The position numbers and the translations under genes were made by a program. A stretch of DNA of 64,000 nucleotides from JAGPDB01 sp046331265 (GTDB lineage: Bacteria > Actinomycetota > Acidimicrobiia > IMCC26256 > JAGPDB01), in NCBI GenBank assembly GCA_046331265.1, contig JAXLRE010000002.1, positions 160,669-224,668 of the forward strand, read 5' to 3'. Under the pieces are notes generated by a model, which saw only the letters and a list, made by a program, of their open reading frames with translations, was not told the DNA's origin and made no database searches. The stretch's first letter is position 1, and each line of letters begins with the position of its first letter. Shown piece by piece: positions 1-8,437 of this stretch.

Positions 1-392
1 GCCGTCCACGTGATGTTATTAAAGCTCAAGTCCCTCAAATATTAGAGCTTGTTGGTTTGGCTGAAAAACAAAATCGTTTTCCGAACGAACTTTCAGGTGG
101 TGAACAACAGCGAGTTTCTATTGCTCGTGCGTTTGTTAACAGACCGCTAATTCTTTTAGCCGACGAACCAACAGGAAACTTAGACCCTGCAACAACCGTT
201 GGAATTATGAGATTGCTAGATCGAATCAATAAAACGGGGACAACAGTCGTAATGGCAACGCACGACGTCCGTATTGTTAATGAAATGCGTCGACGTGTTA
301 TTGAATTAGAACATGGAAACTTGGTTCGTGATCAACAGCGTGGTGTTTATGGGTCAGCTGAACAGATTGAAACAACGGATGGTGATTCATAA
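1..392 (+). CDS. ftsE: FtsE cell-division ATP-binding protein (3' part)
   Basis: This is the C-terminal part of an ABC ATPase, cut by the window start; the reading frame runs from base 3. The ABC signature LSGGEQQRVSIARA is followed by a Walker B strand ending LLADEPTGNLDP and an H-loop histidine (ATHD). In FtsEX this subunit binds ATP on the cytoplasmic face and drives FtsX, which controls septal wall hydrolases. Its stop codon overlaps the ftsX start by one base (TAATG), so the two are translationally coupled. The family assignment rests on the ABC motifs plus the adjacent ftsX. Confidence 0.93.
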   Translation, partial: RPRDVIKAQVPQILELVGLAEKQNRFPNELSGGEQQRVSIARAFVNRPLILLADEPTGNLDPATTVGIMRLLDRINKTGTTVVMATHDVRIVNEMRRRVIELEHGNLVRDQQRGVYGSAEQIETTDGDS

Positions 393-1282
393 TGCTTTCA
401 CGTACTTATTATTTCATTCGTGAAACGGGTATTTCGCTGTTTAGAAACTTTTCGATGACTCTTGCTGCCATACTTACATTATTTGTGACGCTATCGCTTG
501 TTGGTGTCTCAATGCTTGTTTACTTTTGGAACTATGAAGGAACTAAAACGGTAGAAAAGTCTGTTCGTTTCGAAGTTTTTATGCTCCCTAATGCTCAAAA
601 TGATCAAATAAAAGCTGTTAGAACATCTTTGAATAAAGATAAAGCAGACGGCAATGTAGCAAAAATAAATTTCTTCACTAAGCAACAAGCTTACGATTTT
701 TTCAAACGGTCATTTAAAGACGATAAAGAACTAGTGAAATCAATTACTGCTGAAGATTTACCGGTCAGCTTTTTAGTGGCGCCATCTAAACCAGATAATA
801 AATTTGTCAAAGATTTAATAGCAAAATACGAAGCGCAACCTGGTGTAGATAAAATTACTTTTGCTAACTTTGCTGATGATATCAACAGGGCAAATTTAAT
901 TAAGCGTACTTTGGCTGTTTTCGCTATCGTTCTTCTTATCGCTTCTTGTGTTTTAGTATTTAATACAGTTCGACTCGCTGTATATGCTCGGCGACGTGAA
1001 ATAGAAATCATGAAATTAGTTGGTGCTAGTAACTGGTTCGTACAAGTTCCATTTATGGCTGAAGGTGCTTTTCAAGGATTTGTTGGTGGCTTCTTAGCTT
1101 CGTTCAGTGCGGTCGTATTTAAAAATATTGTGTTAGATGAGCAGTTCGGTCCACCAAGTTTTCGTGGATTTGATGTAACTAATATGCAGGCTTATTTCAC
1201 TTTTTCAACGGTGGTATTAGGCGGTATCATGATAGGTTTAGTGTCTTCATACATTGGTTTGAAGCGCTACCTCGACGTCTAA
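392..1282 (+). CDS. ftsX: FtsX cell-division permease-like protein
   Basis: The 296-residue membrane protein has the FtsX layout: a short cytoplasmic N-terminus, a TM helix near residues 20-45, an extracytoplasmic domain of about 120 residues, then three TM helices (about 170-195, 220-245 and 270-290). The motif RRREIEIMKLVGAS after TM2 is typical of FtsX/MacB-type permeases. It forms a complex with FtsE and relays ATP hydrolysis to a periplasmic or wall hydrolase activator. The M23 protein directly downstream is the obvious candidate partner (inference from context). Confidence 0.93.
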   Translation: MLSRTYYFIRETGISLFRNFSMTLAAILTLFVTLSLVGVSMLVYFWNYEGTKTVEKSVRFEVFMLPNAQNDQIKAVRTSLNKDKADGNVAKINFFTKQQAYDFFKRSFKDDKELVKSITAEDLPVSFLVAPSKPDNKFVKDLIAKYEAQPGVDKITFANFADDINRANLIKRTLAVFAIVLLIASCVLVFNTVRLAVYARRREIEIMKLVGASNWFVQVPFMAEGAFQGFVGGFLASFSAVVFKNIVLDEQFGPPSFRGFDVTNMQAYFTFSTVVLGGIMIGLVSSYIGLKRYLDV

Positions 1283-1392
1283 ATTCTCCAGAATTTCGCG
1301 ATATTCCTAAAAATTCTAAATAAACCTTTCTTCCGGCTCTTTACTTCTCGACGACTTTTGTCGAAGAATCTAGCGGGAAGAAAGGCATTGAA

Positions 1393-2601
1393 TTGTTTCG
1401 TAAACGTGCAAAAATTTCAATTCTAATTTTATGTTTTATTTTGGTGATGCCAATCAGTACTGCATATGCAAAACAAATAAATAGAACTTCAGCAGCATCA
1501 GATCCTCGTATAGATAAATTAAAAGGTGATCTTGAATACGTTTCAAAACAAGAAGCTCAAGAAGTTGCTAAGTATCTAGATCTTAAAGCAAAAAGTCAAA
1601 AAGCAACTTCAGATCTCGCTTCTTTAGATAAGAAAATAAAAACTGCAGAAGCAGCAAAAAAGACTGCACAAGATCAAGCAAATTCTGCACGTGCTGAATT
1701 TGCTGCAGCGCAACAAAAATATGATGATGCAACAAAAAAATCTAATGATGCACAAGAACGCAAGAAATTAGCAATCATTCGAATTTATCAAAACTCAACT
1801 GATACAGATTCTTTACCTTCGATAATAAGTGCAGAACCAGAAGATCGAGAAGATGTAATTCGCAAAACAACTTTGATGCAAAAATATAAAGATAGTCAAG
1901 GTGTGGTTATTGAAGAAGCTAAAAAACTTGCTGATGATGCAGCAAAAGAAAAATTGTTGCACGAAGATGCGAGGATAAGAGCTGAAGCTGCAGAAAAAGT
2001 AGCTGCAGAAGAAGAAGCTTCGCTTGTACCTCTTCGTGCAGATTTAGCTAGCGCGCAAAAGAAGGCAAAAGATGCTGAAGCTGCAGAACAAGCAGTTGTA
2101 AATTCTTTAAAATCAAAGAAATCTGATTACAACAAACAAATTGCTCAGTTAGTTGCTGAATCTAATGCTTTAGCAGCAGCTATTCGAAACAAACAAAATA
2201 CTAATGTCGTTGTGCAGCCAGGAAAAATGCGTAAGCCTGTTAGTGCACCGATCACTTCATATTACGGGATGAGAACTCACCCAATTTATGGTGATCAAAG
2301 ATTACATGCCGGTGTTGACTTTGGTGCAAGCTATGGAGCACCAATTGTTGCAGCAAAAGATGGAAAGGTAATTTACGCTTCACAAATGTCAGGTTACGGA
2401 AACGTCATTATTATTGACCATGGAGGCGGCATCTCTACTTTGTATGCTCACCAAAGTTCATTTGCTGTTGGCAATGGTCAACAAGTTAAGCAAGGACAAG
2501 TCATTGGCTATGTTGGGGCAACAGGTCAAGTTACAGGACCGCACTTGCATTTCGAAGTTCGATCGAACGGAACTCCTGTAGATCCAATGGGCTATTTCTA
2601 A
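1393..2601 (+). CDS. Secreted coiled-coil M23 (LytM) peptidase, probable FtsEX partner
   Basis: The TTG start is supported by an AAGAAAGG ribosome site just upstream. Residues 1-26 are a signal peptide ending TAYA. Residues about 35-270 are a long Ala/Lys/Glu-rich coiled coil, and about 285-402 are an M23/LytM domain. The zinc and catalytic motifs look intact: H305-x3-D309 (HAGVDFG) and HLHFEV with H384 and H386. M23 enzymes cut peptidoglycan cross-links. The coiled coil plus LytM architecture matches EnvC-like proteins that FtsEX recruits to the septum, and the gene lies about 110 bp after ftsX. The partnership is inferred from architecture and position. Confidence 0.88.
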   Translation: MFRKRAKISILILCFILVMPISTAYAKQINRTSAASDPRIDKLKGDLEYVSKQEAQEVAKYLDLKAKSQKATSDLASLDKKIKTAEAAKKTAQDQANSARAEFAAAQQKYDDATKKSNDAQERKKLAIIRIYQNSTDTDSLPSIISAEPEDREDVIRKTTLMQKYKDSQGVVIEEAKKLADDAAKEKLLHEDARIRAEAAEKVAAEEEASLVPLRADLASAQKKAKDAEAAEQAVVNSLKSKKSDYNKQIAQLVAESNALAAAIRNKQNTNVVVQPGKMRKPVSAPITSYYGMRTHPIYGDQRLHAGVDFGASYGAPIVAAKDGKVIYASQMSGYGNVIIIDHGGGISTLYAHQSSFAVGNGQQVKQGQVIGYVGATGQVTGPHLHFEVRSNGTPVDPMGYF

Positions 2602-2612
2602 ACCCATTGGAT
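2582..2612. terminator. Hairpin between convergent genes
   Basis: A 10-bp perfect stem (ATCCAATGGG / CCCATTGGAT) with an 11-nt loop spans the stop codon of the M23 gene. There is no clear T-run on the plus side. It lies between convergent genes and probably marks the transcript ends. Confidence 0.5.
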
Positions 2613-2625
2613 TAAACAGAATTAA

Positions 2626-3264
2626 TTATTTAGATGAAGGATCCTTCACAAACCGAAGATATGGCTTTTTTGCATCCCATCCGTCAGGGAAAAGTTGCTT
2701 TGCATCTTCGTCACTTAGCGCACCCGAGATGATTACGTCGTCGCCCTTTTCCCAGTTAGCTGGAGTAGCCACTTTGTATTGCGAACCAAGCTGCAATGCA
2801 TCAAGCACACGAAGGATTTCTTCGAAATTACGTCCCACAGGAGCTGGATAAGTAAGCGTCAAGGCAATTTTCTTGTCAGGGTTGATTATGAAAACACTTC
2901 GAACAGTTAATGAGTCATTGGCGTTTGGGTGAATCATCCCATATTTATTCGCAATAGCTTTATCGTCATCTGCAATTACTGGGTAGTTAACTTTATTGGC
3001 GCAAACATCTTCAATATCGCTGAGCCAATCCATATGAGAATCAAGAGGATCTACGCTTAAAGCCAATACTTTTGTATTGCGCTTGTTAAATTCAGGTTCA
3101 AGGCTTGCAACGGTTCCTAGCTCGGTTGTGCACACTGGAGTGAAATCCTTCGGGTGCGAGAAAAGAATTCCCCAAGAGTCGCCTAAGTACTCATGAAGCG
3201 AAATGTCGCCTTGTGTCGTCTGTGCTTTAAAGTTTGGAGCTTCATCTCCTAGCTGTAACGGCAT
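2626..3264 (-). CDS. 1-Cys peroxiredoxin (Prx6 type)
   Basis: This thiol peroxidase reduces peroxides through a peroxidatic cysteine. The start chosen is the internal ATG preceding PLQLGDEAP, because AAGGAAT lies just upstream; an in-frame ORF extends 29 codons further but lacks this. The catalytic motif is FTPVCTTELG with Cys45. The roughly 213-residue length and the C-terminal segment (TPANWEKGDDVII...LRFVKDPS) fit the Prx6/1-Cys subgroup rather than AhpC. Convergent with the M23 gene. Confidence 0.92.
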   Translation of the reverse strand: MPLQLGDEAPNFKAQTTQGDISLHEYLGDSWGILFSHPKDFTPVCTTELGTVASLEPEFNKRNTKVLALSVDPLDSHMDWLSDIEDVCANKVNYPVIADDDKAIANKYGMIHPNANDSLTVRSVFIINPDKKIALTLTYPAPVGRNFEEILRVLDALQLGSQYKVATPANWEKGDDVIISGALSDEDAKQLFPDGWDAKKPYLRFVKDPSSK

Positions 3265-3356
3265 AATTATTCCTTTTTGTATACATTGATTTAATTTCTG
3301 ATTAGAAAACGAAATAGTAGTTCGTAGAAAAATGCATGTAAAGAGTTCCACTGCGC

Positions 3357-3836
3357 GTGGTCATGAAATTCGGTGCATTTGACTTTTACTATCACTTTCG
3401 AGCAGATTATTCGACCGTGGGGGGAACATTCGCAAAGGGTCTTGAAGGTAAATTAGGTTTACGTGAAGGCCAACGTGTGGCAATCATTGGTGCCACTCCA
3501 GAAGTTTTAGAATTTTTTAATAAGAGTTTTCCATATTTGGAATTCTCTACATCTTTGCGCGGAGGTTTTGAACTAGTTATTTATTTTGCTACTAGAAATT
3601 CTGATTTATCTAGAAGAATAAATACGTTAACTAGATCGCTTCGTGATAAAGGTGCGTTATGGATTGCATGGCCGAAAAAAACTTCGCGAATTGTTACAGA
3701 TTTGAGTTTTGATGTTGTCCAAGAAACGGGCATTGCACAATCTTTAGTAGATACAAAAATTTGTTCTATTTCTGATACATGGTCAGCTCTTCGTTTTGCT
3801 CAGAGAGTTTCTCAACCAGTAGGGGTTGGAGTTTAA
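3357..3836 (+). CDS. DUF3052 family protein
   Basis: A 159-residue protein matching an actinobacterial family of unknown function. It has an N-terminal YSTVGGTFAKGLEGKLGLREG segment (shown in part), a central hydrophobic strand, then GALWIAWPKKTSRIVTDLS and a C-terminal WSALRFAQR. In the family the WPKK...TDL and W-S-x-L-F motifs are the hallmarks. The start is GTG at 3357 or ATG at 3363; no strong ribosome site separates them. The promoter region is short and divergent from the peroxiredoxin gene. Presence of this family is part of the actinobacterial evidence. Confidence 0.8.
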   Translation: MVMKFGAFDFYYHFRADYSTVGGTFAKGLEGKLGLREGQRVAIIGATPEVLEFFNKSFPYLEFSTSLRGGFELVIYFATRNSDLSRRINTLTRSLRDKGALWIAWPKKTSRIVTDLSFDVVQETGIAQSLVDTKICSISDTWSALRFAQRVSQPVGVGV

Positions 3837-3842
3837 TTGCCT

Positions 3843-4454
3843 TTAGTTGCTTGGATCTAAAGCTTTTTTAAAAATAGCTAGAACATGCTCGCGACGAGTT
3901 TGTAATGCATCTTTACTTAAAGGATCACCATCGATAACTGCATTTACTAAAGATGCATCGCTTAGGTAAGAAAGAGAAGCTCCATAACCTGTAATTAGTA
4001 ATTGTCGAGGTTCGAAATAATTAAGTCGTCCTGCATCCATTTCTGATTGTAAATATTGTGAACCTTGTTCAACAAGTGGTTTAAGGGCAATACCTAGTTC
4101 TGTTGAAAATAGTGATTCAGGATCTAATGCTTCACGACGCGCTATGCGAACAAAGTAAGGGTGTTGCTCAAAGAATGTAAATGCAGCACGTAACAATTGT
4201 TCTACTTGATCCCAGCCATTTAAATTTTTTCCGATCGCATCAGTCATTAAGAAAACCCAATCAGAAAACTCATCTAATATAACTGCTCTATATAAAGCTT
4301 CTTTTGATGAAAAGTGATGCAATATTGTTGGCTTTTTTATTCCTACGTCTTCTGCAATATCGTTAAGGCTCACTCCAGCGTATCCATGATCAGCAAAACG
4401 TTTTAGTGCAGCTTTTAATATATGTGTTTTTGTTTCACTTACTGGATTACTCAC
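3843..4454 (-). CDS. TetR/AcrR-family transcriptional regulator
   Basis: 203 residues. The N-terminal HTH (residues about 8-55, ILKAALKRFADHGYAGVSL...GIKKPTILHHFSSKE) is classic TetR. The remainder is an all-helical ligand-binding domain. It is divergent from the NADP oxidoreductase gene with a 58-bp shared intergenic region, so it probably controls that gene and itself. The ligand is unknown. Confidence 0.88.
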   Translation of the reverse strand: MSNPVSETKTHILKAALKRFADHGYAGVSLNDIAEDVGIKKPTILHHFSSKEALYRAVILDEFSDWVFLMTDAIGKNLNGWDQVEQLLRAAFTFFEQHPYFVRIARREALDPESLFSTELGIALKPLVEQGSQYLQSEMDAGRLNYFEPRQLLITGYGASLSYLSDASLVNAVIDGDPLSKDALQTRREHVLAIFKKALDPSN

Positions 4455-4512
4455 CCAATTATTCTATAACTAATTCCTAAGGTAGTCTTATAAGGTTCAA
4501 AGGGGGAAAGCT

Positions 4513-5163
4513 ATGAATGTTGCAGTATTAGGCACAGGAATGGTCGGAAAGGCGATAGCCACAAAACTAGTTGAATGTGGCCATAACGTTTGTATGGGTT
4601 CACGAACTGCAGATAATTCTGAGGCCCTGAGCTGGTCTAGAGAAAATGATGCATCAAATGGTACCTTTAACGATGCAGCTTTATTTGGTGAGATTTTATT
4701 TAATTGCACGTCTGGGCTTTCTTCGATTGATGCGTTAAAAAGTATTGATAGAGCAAACATAAATGGAAAAATTATCATTGATATCGCAAATGAAATTGAT
4801 TCACATGACGGAAAACCTGTCCCGTTAGCTTCAGCTAAAAATATCCTAGGTTTAAAAATTCAAAATGCTTTTCCTGAAGCAAAAGTTGTCAAAACCCTAA
4901 ATACAGTAAATGCAACAGTGATGGTTAACCCCAATTCACTTACACAACCAACAAGTATCTTTCTGAGTGGAAATGATGATCCATCAAAATCAATTGTTAA
5001 AAAGTTATTAAATGAATTTGGTTGGGTAGACGAATCAATTATTGATTTAGGTCCCATCGAAACAGCTGCCGGCCCTGAAATGTTTTTAAGTTTATGGTTA
5101 TCAATATTCTTAAAAGATTTACCAGAGATGAATCCGTTTTTTAATATCAAGATTGTTCAATAA
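4513..5163 (+). CDS. NADPH-dependent F420 reductase-like NAD(P)-binding protein
   Basis: 216 residues with an N-terminal Rossmann motif GTGMVGKAIA, then SRT at the end of strand 2 (a phosphate-contacting position in NADP-binding members). The internal motif KVVKTLNTVNA and C-terminal helical region match the 'coenzyme F420-dependent NADP oxidoreductase' family. Members transfer hydride between NADPH and F420 or related acceptors. Nothing in the sequence proves F420 use here. A GGGGGAAAG ribosome site precedes the ATG. Divergent from a TetR gene. Confidence 0.78.
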   Translation: MNVAVLGTGMVGKAIATKLVECGHNVCMGSRTADNSEALSWSRENDASNGTFNDAALFGEILFNCTSGLSSIDALKSIDRANINGKIIIDIANEIDSHDGKPVPLASAKNILGLKIQNAFPEAKVVKTLNTVNATVMVNPNSLTQPTSIFLSGNDDPSKSIVKKLLNEFGWVDESIIDLGPIETAAGPEMFLSLWLSIFLKDLPEMNPFFNIKIVQ

Positions 5164-5164
5164 T

Positions 5165-5519
5165 TGGTGGAGGTGGGGGGTATCGAAACCCCCGTCCCTA
5201 AAAACCCTCTATAGTTCTTCTCCGAGCGCAGTGACTAGAAAATTTTCGATTACCTGTTTGCTAGTCACACAAAACAAGCATCTAACTAACTAAATGTGTC
5301 CTCGTAAGTAGTCAGTGCCTTACGGAGCAAGTGTCGTAAATGAACCCACAACACACACGACACCTAGCATCGTGGGCGCTACTTAATTAAATTAAGCAGC
5401 TAGTGCGTAAGACTGATTGTCTTCTGCATTTATTATTGTTTACAGACTCTTTAGCGACAGTCTGCAACGTCGGCTCGCTTCTCCTACGGACAAGTTCAAG
5501 GTCGAAACCAAGCACCCCC
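5165..5519 (-). ncRNA. ssrA: Transfer-messenger RNA (tmRNA)
   Basis: On the minus strand the 5' end GGGGGTG pairs with CACCTCC next to the 3' ACCA, giving a 7-bp acceptor stem with one G-U pair. The 3' T-arm reads GGGGGTTTCGATACCCCC. The internal tag frame runs from 5427 to 5392 and encodes A-E-D-N-Q-S-Y-A-L-A-A then TAA, with the conserved ALAA degron end. It is a one-piece tmRNA of about 355 nt with a CCA encoded in the gene. It rescues stalled ribosomes together with SmpB, whose gene lies about 0.9 kb away on the same strand. Confidence 0.95.
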
Positions 5520-5619
5520 GTCCTGTAAATGATATATGTTTTTTAAAGAATTTGCGAGCTGTTTATTTATGTTTATAAATATACTCAAATATTGGGTTAA
5601 ATTTACCTAAAATCTGAGA

Positions 5620-6369
5620 ATGGCTCATTCCAATAAATCTGAAGATATCAATAAACTTACAAAAGTTTTACAAGATAATTTAAACAAACGATCCAAATCT
5701 GTTTTTGAAACATTTGATGTGATTTCTCACCAAGGAAGGGTTGCAGCTGCATTATTGCTTTTTGTGGCTGCATTTTTACAGATAGTTTCACCGTCGCATT
5801 TAATTTTTGGTTCAAAATTGTTCATGCCTGTACTAGAAATATTTTTAGGCTTTTCTTTGATCATCCTGCAGAAGATATTAGATGAACGACATGTGATATT
5901 CCATCGGATCACCATTTTTTTGACCTTGTTGGTTGCACTAGGAAATGCATTCGCAACAGGTTTGTTAGTAGATAAGTTGATTAATGATAAATCTTTAACA
6001 GCAACCAACATGTTGTGGGCTGCGAGTATTGTGTGGATTACAAATGTAATAACGTTTTCGCTATTGTTTTGGGAATTTGATCGTGGAGGGCCAACAGCGC
6101 GTGTAATTAATGGCTGGAAAAATGCCGATTTTTTGTTTCCGCAAATGGATATCGATTATCAAGATAGCAAAACAAAAACAATTGCTAACCAGAATTGGGA
6201 ACCACACTTTTTTGACTATCTCTATCTCGGGGTTACTAATGCGACAGCATTTTCACCAACTGATGTTTTACCATTGTCATGGAAAGCAAAACTTTTAATG
6301 GGTATTCAATCTGTAGTTTCATTGGGGACTGTTACTTTGGTTGCTGCGAGGGCAGTAAATATCCTTTAG
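5620..6369 (+). CDS. Conserved membrane protein of unknown function
   Basis: 249 residues with about five TM segments (near residues 40-60, 65-85, 95-115, 125-150 and 220-245). After TM4 comes WEFDRGGPTAR, then a loop containing FLFPQM and the motif YLGVTNATAFSPTDVLPL before the last helix. I recognise this NATAFSPTD-type ending from widespread uncharacterised membrane proteins but know of no assigned role. It lies between ssrA and smpB on the opposite strand. The start ATG at 5620 has no obvious ribosome site. Confidence 0.75.
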   Translation: MAHSNKSEDINKLTKVLQDNLNKRSKSVFETFDVISHQGRVAAALLLFVAAFLQIVSPSHLIFGSKLFMPVLEIFLGFSLIILQKILDERHVIFHRITIFLTLLVALGNAFATGLLVDKLINDKSLTATNMLWAASIVWITNVITFSLLFWEFDRGGPTARVINGWKNADFLFPQMDIDYQDSKTKTIANQNWEPHFFDYLYLGVTNATAFSPTDVLPLSWKAKLLMGIQSVVSLGTVTLVAARAVNIL

Positions 6370-6393
6370 TTTTCCACACACTACGCGGGGAAG

Positions 6394-6873
6394 TTAGCGG
6401 TTACGAGATTTTAAAGCTCTATCTATTTCGCGTTGAGAGTCACGTTTTTTAAGATCTTGTCTTTTGTCGTAAGATTTTTTACCTCGAGCAACGCCTAGAG
6501 TAACTTTGACATATCCTCGAACAAAATCTAAGCGCAAAGGAATTAAAGTCGTTCCTCGCTCTTCAAGATGACGAGACATTTCTATAATTTCTTTTTTATG
6601 AGCCAATAAGGTGCGAGGTCGATCGGGAGCAATATCTCCACGTGAAAACTCATAAGTCTTTATATTCATCGCATATAAAGTCAGTTGAGCGCCGTCGGTT
6701 CGAGCGAATGCCTCGTCGATGGATACATGCTTATTTCGTAACGACTTAACTTCAGGACCAGCAAGAGAAATTCCACATTGGTAGGTTTCAATAATATGAA
6801 AATCCCGCCGAGCTTTACGATTAGTCGCAATAAGGCCATCGCCTTTGCGCTCATCATTCTTGTCGTTGCTCAT
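6394..6873 (-). CDS. smpB: SsrA-binding protein SmpB
   Basis: 159 residues. The start ...ATNRKARRDFHIIETYQCGI, the core GPEVKSLRNKHVSIDEAFAR, and the basic C-terminal tail (RGKKSYDKRQDLKKRDSQRE) are diagnostic. SmpB binds the tRNA-like domain of tmRNA and places its tail in the empty decoding centre. Its gene is close to ssrA, which is common. Confidence 0.97.
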   Translation of the reverse strand: MSNDKNDERKGDGLIATNRKARRDFHIIETYQCGISLAGPEVKSLRNKHVSIDEAFARTDGAQLTLYAMNIKTYEFSRGDIAPDRPRTLLAHKKEIIEMSRHLEERGTTLIPLRLDFVRGYVKVTLGVARGKKSYDKRQDLKKRDSQREIDRALKSRNR

Positions 6874-6922
6874 AGAATCTATAGTCTATATCGTAAAGTG
6901 ACTATATCTACAGGAGATCAAC

Positions 6923-7342
6923 ATGGGGTGGACTATTAGTAAGTCTCTTCAAGAACAAATGATTGAGAATTGTGTAAAAGAATTTCCTTTAGAAGCATGT
7001 GGAATATTTTTAGGACCTATAAACGAATCTTTTACTCCAACCGGAGAAATATTAGAAATTTGGCCTGCAAGTAATATAGAAAAATCAGCAAGAATTTATA
7101 GTGTTGATCCTCAGGATATTTTTAATGCGACTAAATATGCGAATGAAAAACAGCTTGAAATTGTAGGAATTTATCATTCACATACACATTCACAAGCTTA
7201 TCCATCTCCAACTGACATCGAAAAATCTGTTGACAAAAATTGGTGTTACACCATAGTGTCGTTAGCAGAAGATGAAGTTATAGCTAATTATTTTCAAATA
7301 ATAAATTCTGAAGTTAAAAAAATAGATATTGAATTATTGTGA
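6923..7342 (+). CDS. mec: JAMM/MPN metalloprotease of the CysO pathway (Mec-like)
   Basis: 139 residues with the complete JAMM zinc motif: an upstream glutamate in LEACGIFLG and then HSHTHSQAYPSPTD, which fits H-x-H-x7-S-x2-D exactly. In Mycobacterium tuberculosis the homologous Mec hydrolyses the CysO-cysteine adduct to free cysteine, and is encoded beside cysO and cysM. Here cysO and cysM follow after one opposite-strand gene, supporting that role. GGAGATCAAC precedes the ATG. The 3' end overlaps the convergent gene by 9 bp. Confidence 0.88.
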   Translation: MGWTISKSLQEQMIENCVKEFPLEACGIFLGPINESFTPTGEILEIWPASNIEKSARIYSVDPQDIFNATKYANEKQLEIVGIYHSHTHSQAYPSPTDIEKSVDKNWCYTIVSLAEDEVIANYFQIINSEVKKIDIELL

Positions 7343-8026
7343 ACCGTCATCGCGTGAAATGTGAATCGCGTCTCCAATAACAACTTCACCTGGTTCAACA
7401 TTTGGTGCTGGATTAGTGGCTGTTTGATCTTGACCTTGTTCTGTAGCTGTTGGATTAGATTCTTGACTTGAGACCTCGTCGGTGACAGTGGCACGTTCTA
7501 CTTGTGAGGCGGTGCCAATGTCAACCGAAACCTGATGCGGCGCTGACGTGGTGGTTACAACTTCAATATTTGCTTTTGTCTTAGGTACAACTCTTAACGG
7601 ATTTGTTTCTGCTGGATTAGTAGATAATGCAAAAGATAGAGCTAAGACAGCTCCAGCAGCGACCATTGAGGCAGGAACGAGAACTCGACCCTTCTTTACC
7701 ATTTGAACGAAACGTTTTGTTTGTAATTCGTCGCAATGCATTAATTTTGCTAGACGATGAGTTACATGTGTTTCTTCCATTTCAAATGCGTCTGAAAGAG
7801 AGATAATGTCTTCTTGTCGCAGCGGTATAACGCCGGTTGAAGCATTTCTTAGTTCGTACACCATTGATAGATAGCTCGAAAGTGCTAGATCGATGTCGCC
7901 ATTTAAATCAATAGGTCTGGATGCATCACCCGCTGTCATGATACCTGTTTGCGTATCTATGCTTATAGGTATTCTTGGACCCCAAGCTGTATCGCCATCG
8001 TATGCAGAATTCTTTTTAATATCCAT
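7334..8026 (-). CDS. Single-pass membrane protein with N-terminal helix-turn-helix-like region
   Basis: Residue 1 is taken as the ATG at 8026 (MDIKKNSAYDG); the frame is open further upstream but would run into the cysO promoter region. About 230 residues: a soluble N-terminal part with an HTH-like stretch (DIISLSDAFEMEETHVTHRL), one TM helix (about 115-135, VPASMVAAGAVLALSFALS), then a Ser/Thr/Pro/Gln-rich extracytoplasmic tail. The layout recalls RodZ or regulator-type bitopic proteins, but no family was recognised. It separates mec from cysO on the opposite strand. Confidence 0.65.
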   Translation of the reverse strand: MDIKKNSAYDGDTAWGPRIPISIDTQTGIMTAGDASRPIDLNGDIDLALSSYLSMVYELRNASTGVIPLRQEDIISLSDAFEMEETHVTHRLAKLMHCDELQTKRFVQMVKKGRVLVPASMVAAGAVLALSFALSTNPAETNPLRVVPKTKANIEVVTTTSAPHQVSVDIGTASQVERATVTDEVSSQESNPTATEQGQDQTATNPAPNVEPGEVVIGDAIHISRDDGSQ

Positions 8027-8143
8027 TAATGATATTTTCGACCGATTTTTATGCAAACTATAACGATTTTTTACGAATTTTACGAAACCGTCTTGGTGGT
8101 TCTGAGCGTAACTAAGTGACGTTGTTCGATTAAAATAGTTCGA

Positions 8144-8425
8144 ATGACTATTGAAGTAAAAATACCTGCAGTTATGAGGACAAATACAGCTGGTCAAAGC
8201 AGTATTTCATGTACTGGAAACACAGTAAAAGAAGCTTTAGCTGATCTAGTAAATCAACATAGTGATATCGAAAAAGTGCTTTTTGACTCATCTGCAAATC
8301 TTCATAAATATGTAAACATCTATATCGATTCAGAAGATATCCGTTATATCGGTGGTTTAGAAGCTGAACTTGGTGACGCTAAAGAATTGACAATTTTGCC
8401 TGCAGTTGCTGGTGGTCAAGAATAA
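8144..8425 (+). CDS. cysO: Sulfur carrier protein CysO (ThiS/MoaD fold) with Gly-Gly-Gln-Glu tail
   Basis: 93 residues of the ubiquitin-like ThiS/MoaD type: VKIPAVMRTNTAGQ..., ending LTILPAVAGGQE. In mycobacterial CysO the chain ends at the di-glycine, which is thiocarboxylated and donates sulfur to O-phosphoserine on CysM. Here two extra residues (Gln-Glu) follow, so processing would be needed before activation; the Mec-like JAMM protease encoded upstream is the obvious candidate (inference). The cysM gene starts 12 bp after the stop. Confidence 0.9.
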   Translation: MTIEVKIPAVMRTNTAGQSSISCTGNTVKEALADLVNQHSDIEKVLFDSSANLHKYVNIYIDSEDIRYIGGLEAELGDAKELTILPAVAGGQE

Positions 8426-8437
8426 ATAAGGCGTATT

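Noticed and set aside
1282..1392. Possible terminator or riboswitch between ftsX and the M23 gene
   Set aside because: A weak, bulged stem (TTCTCGAC / GTCGAAGAA) is visible, but it has no T-run and the gap is too short for a known riboswitch.
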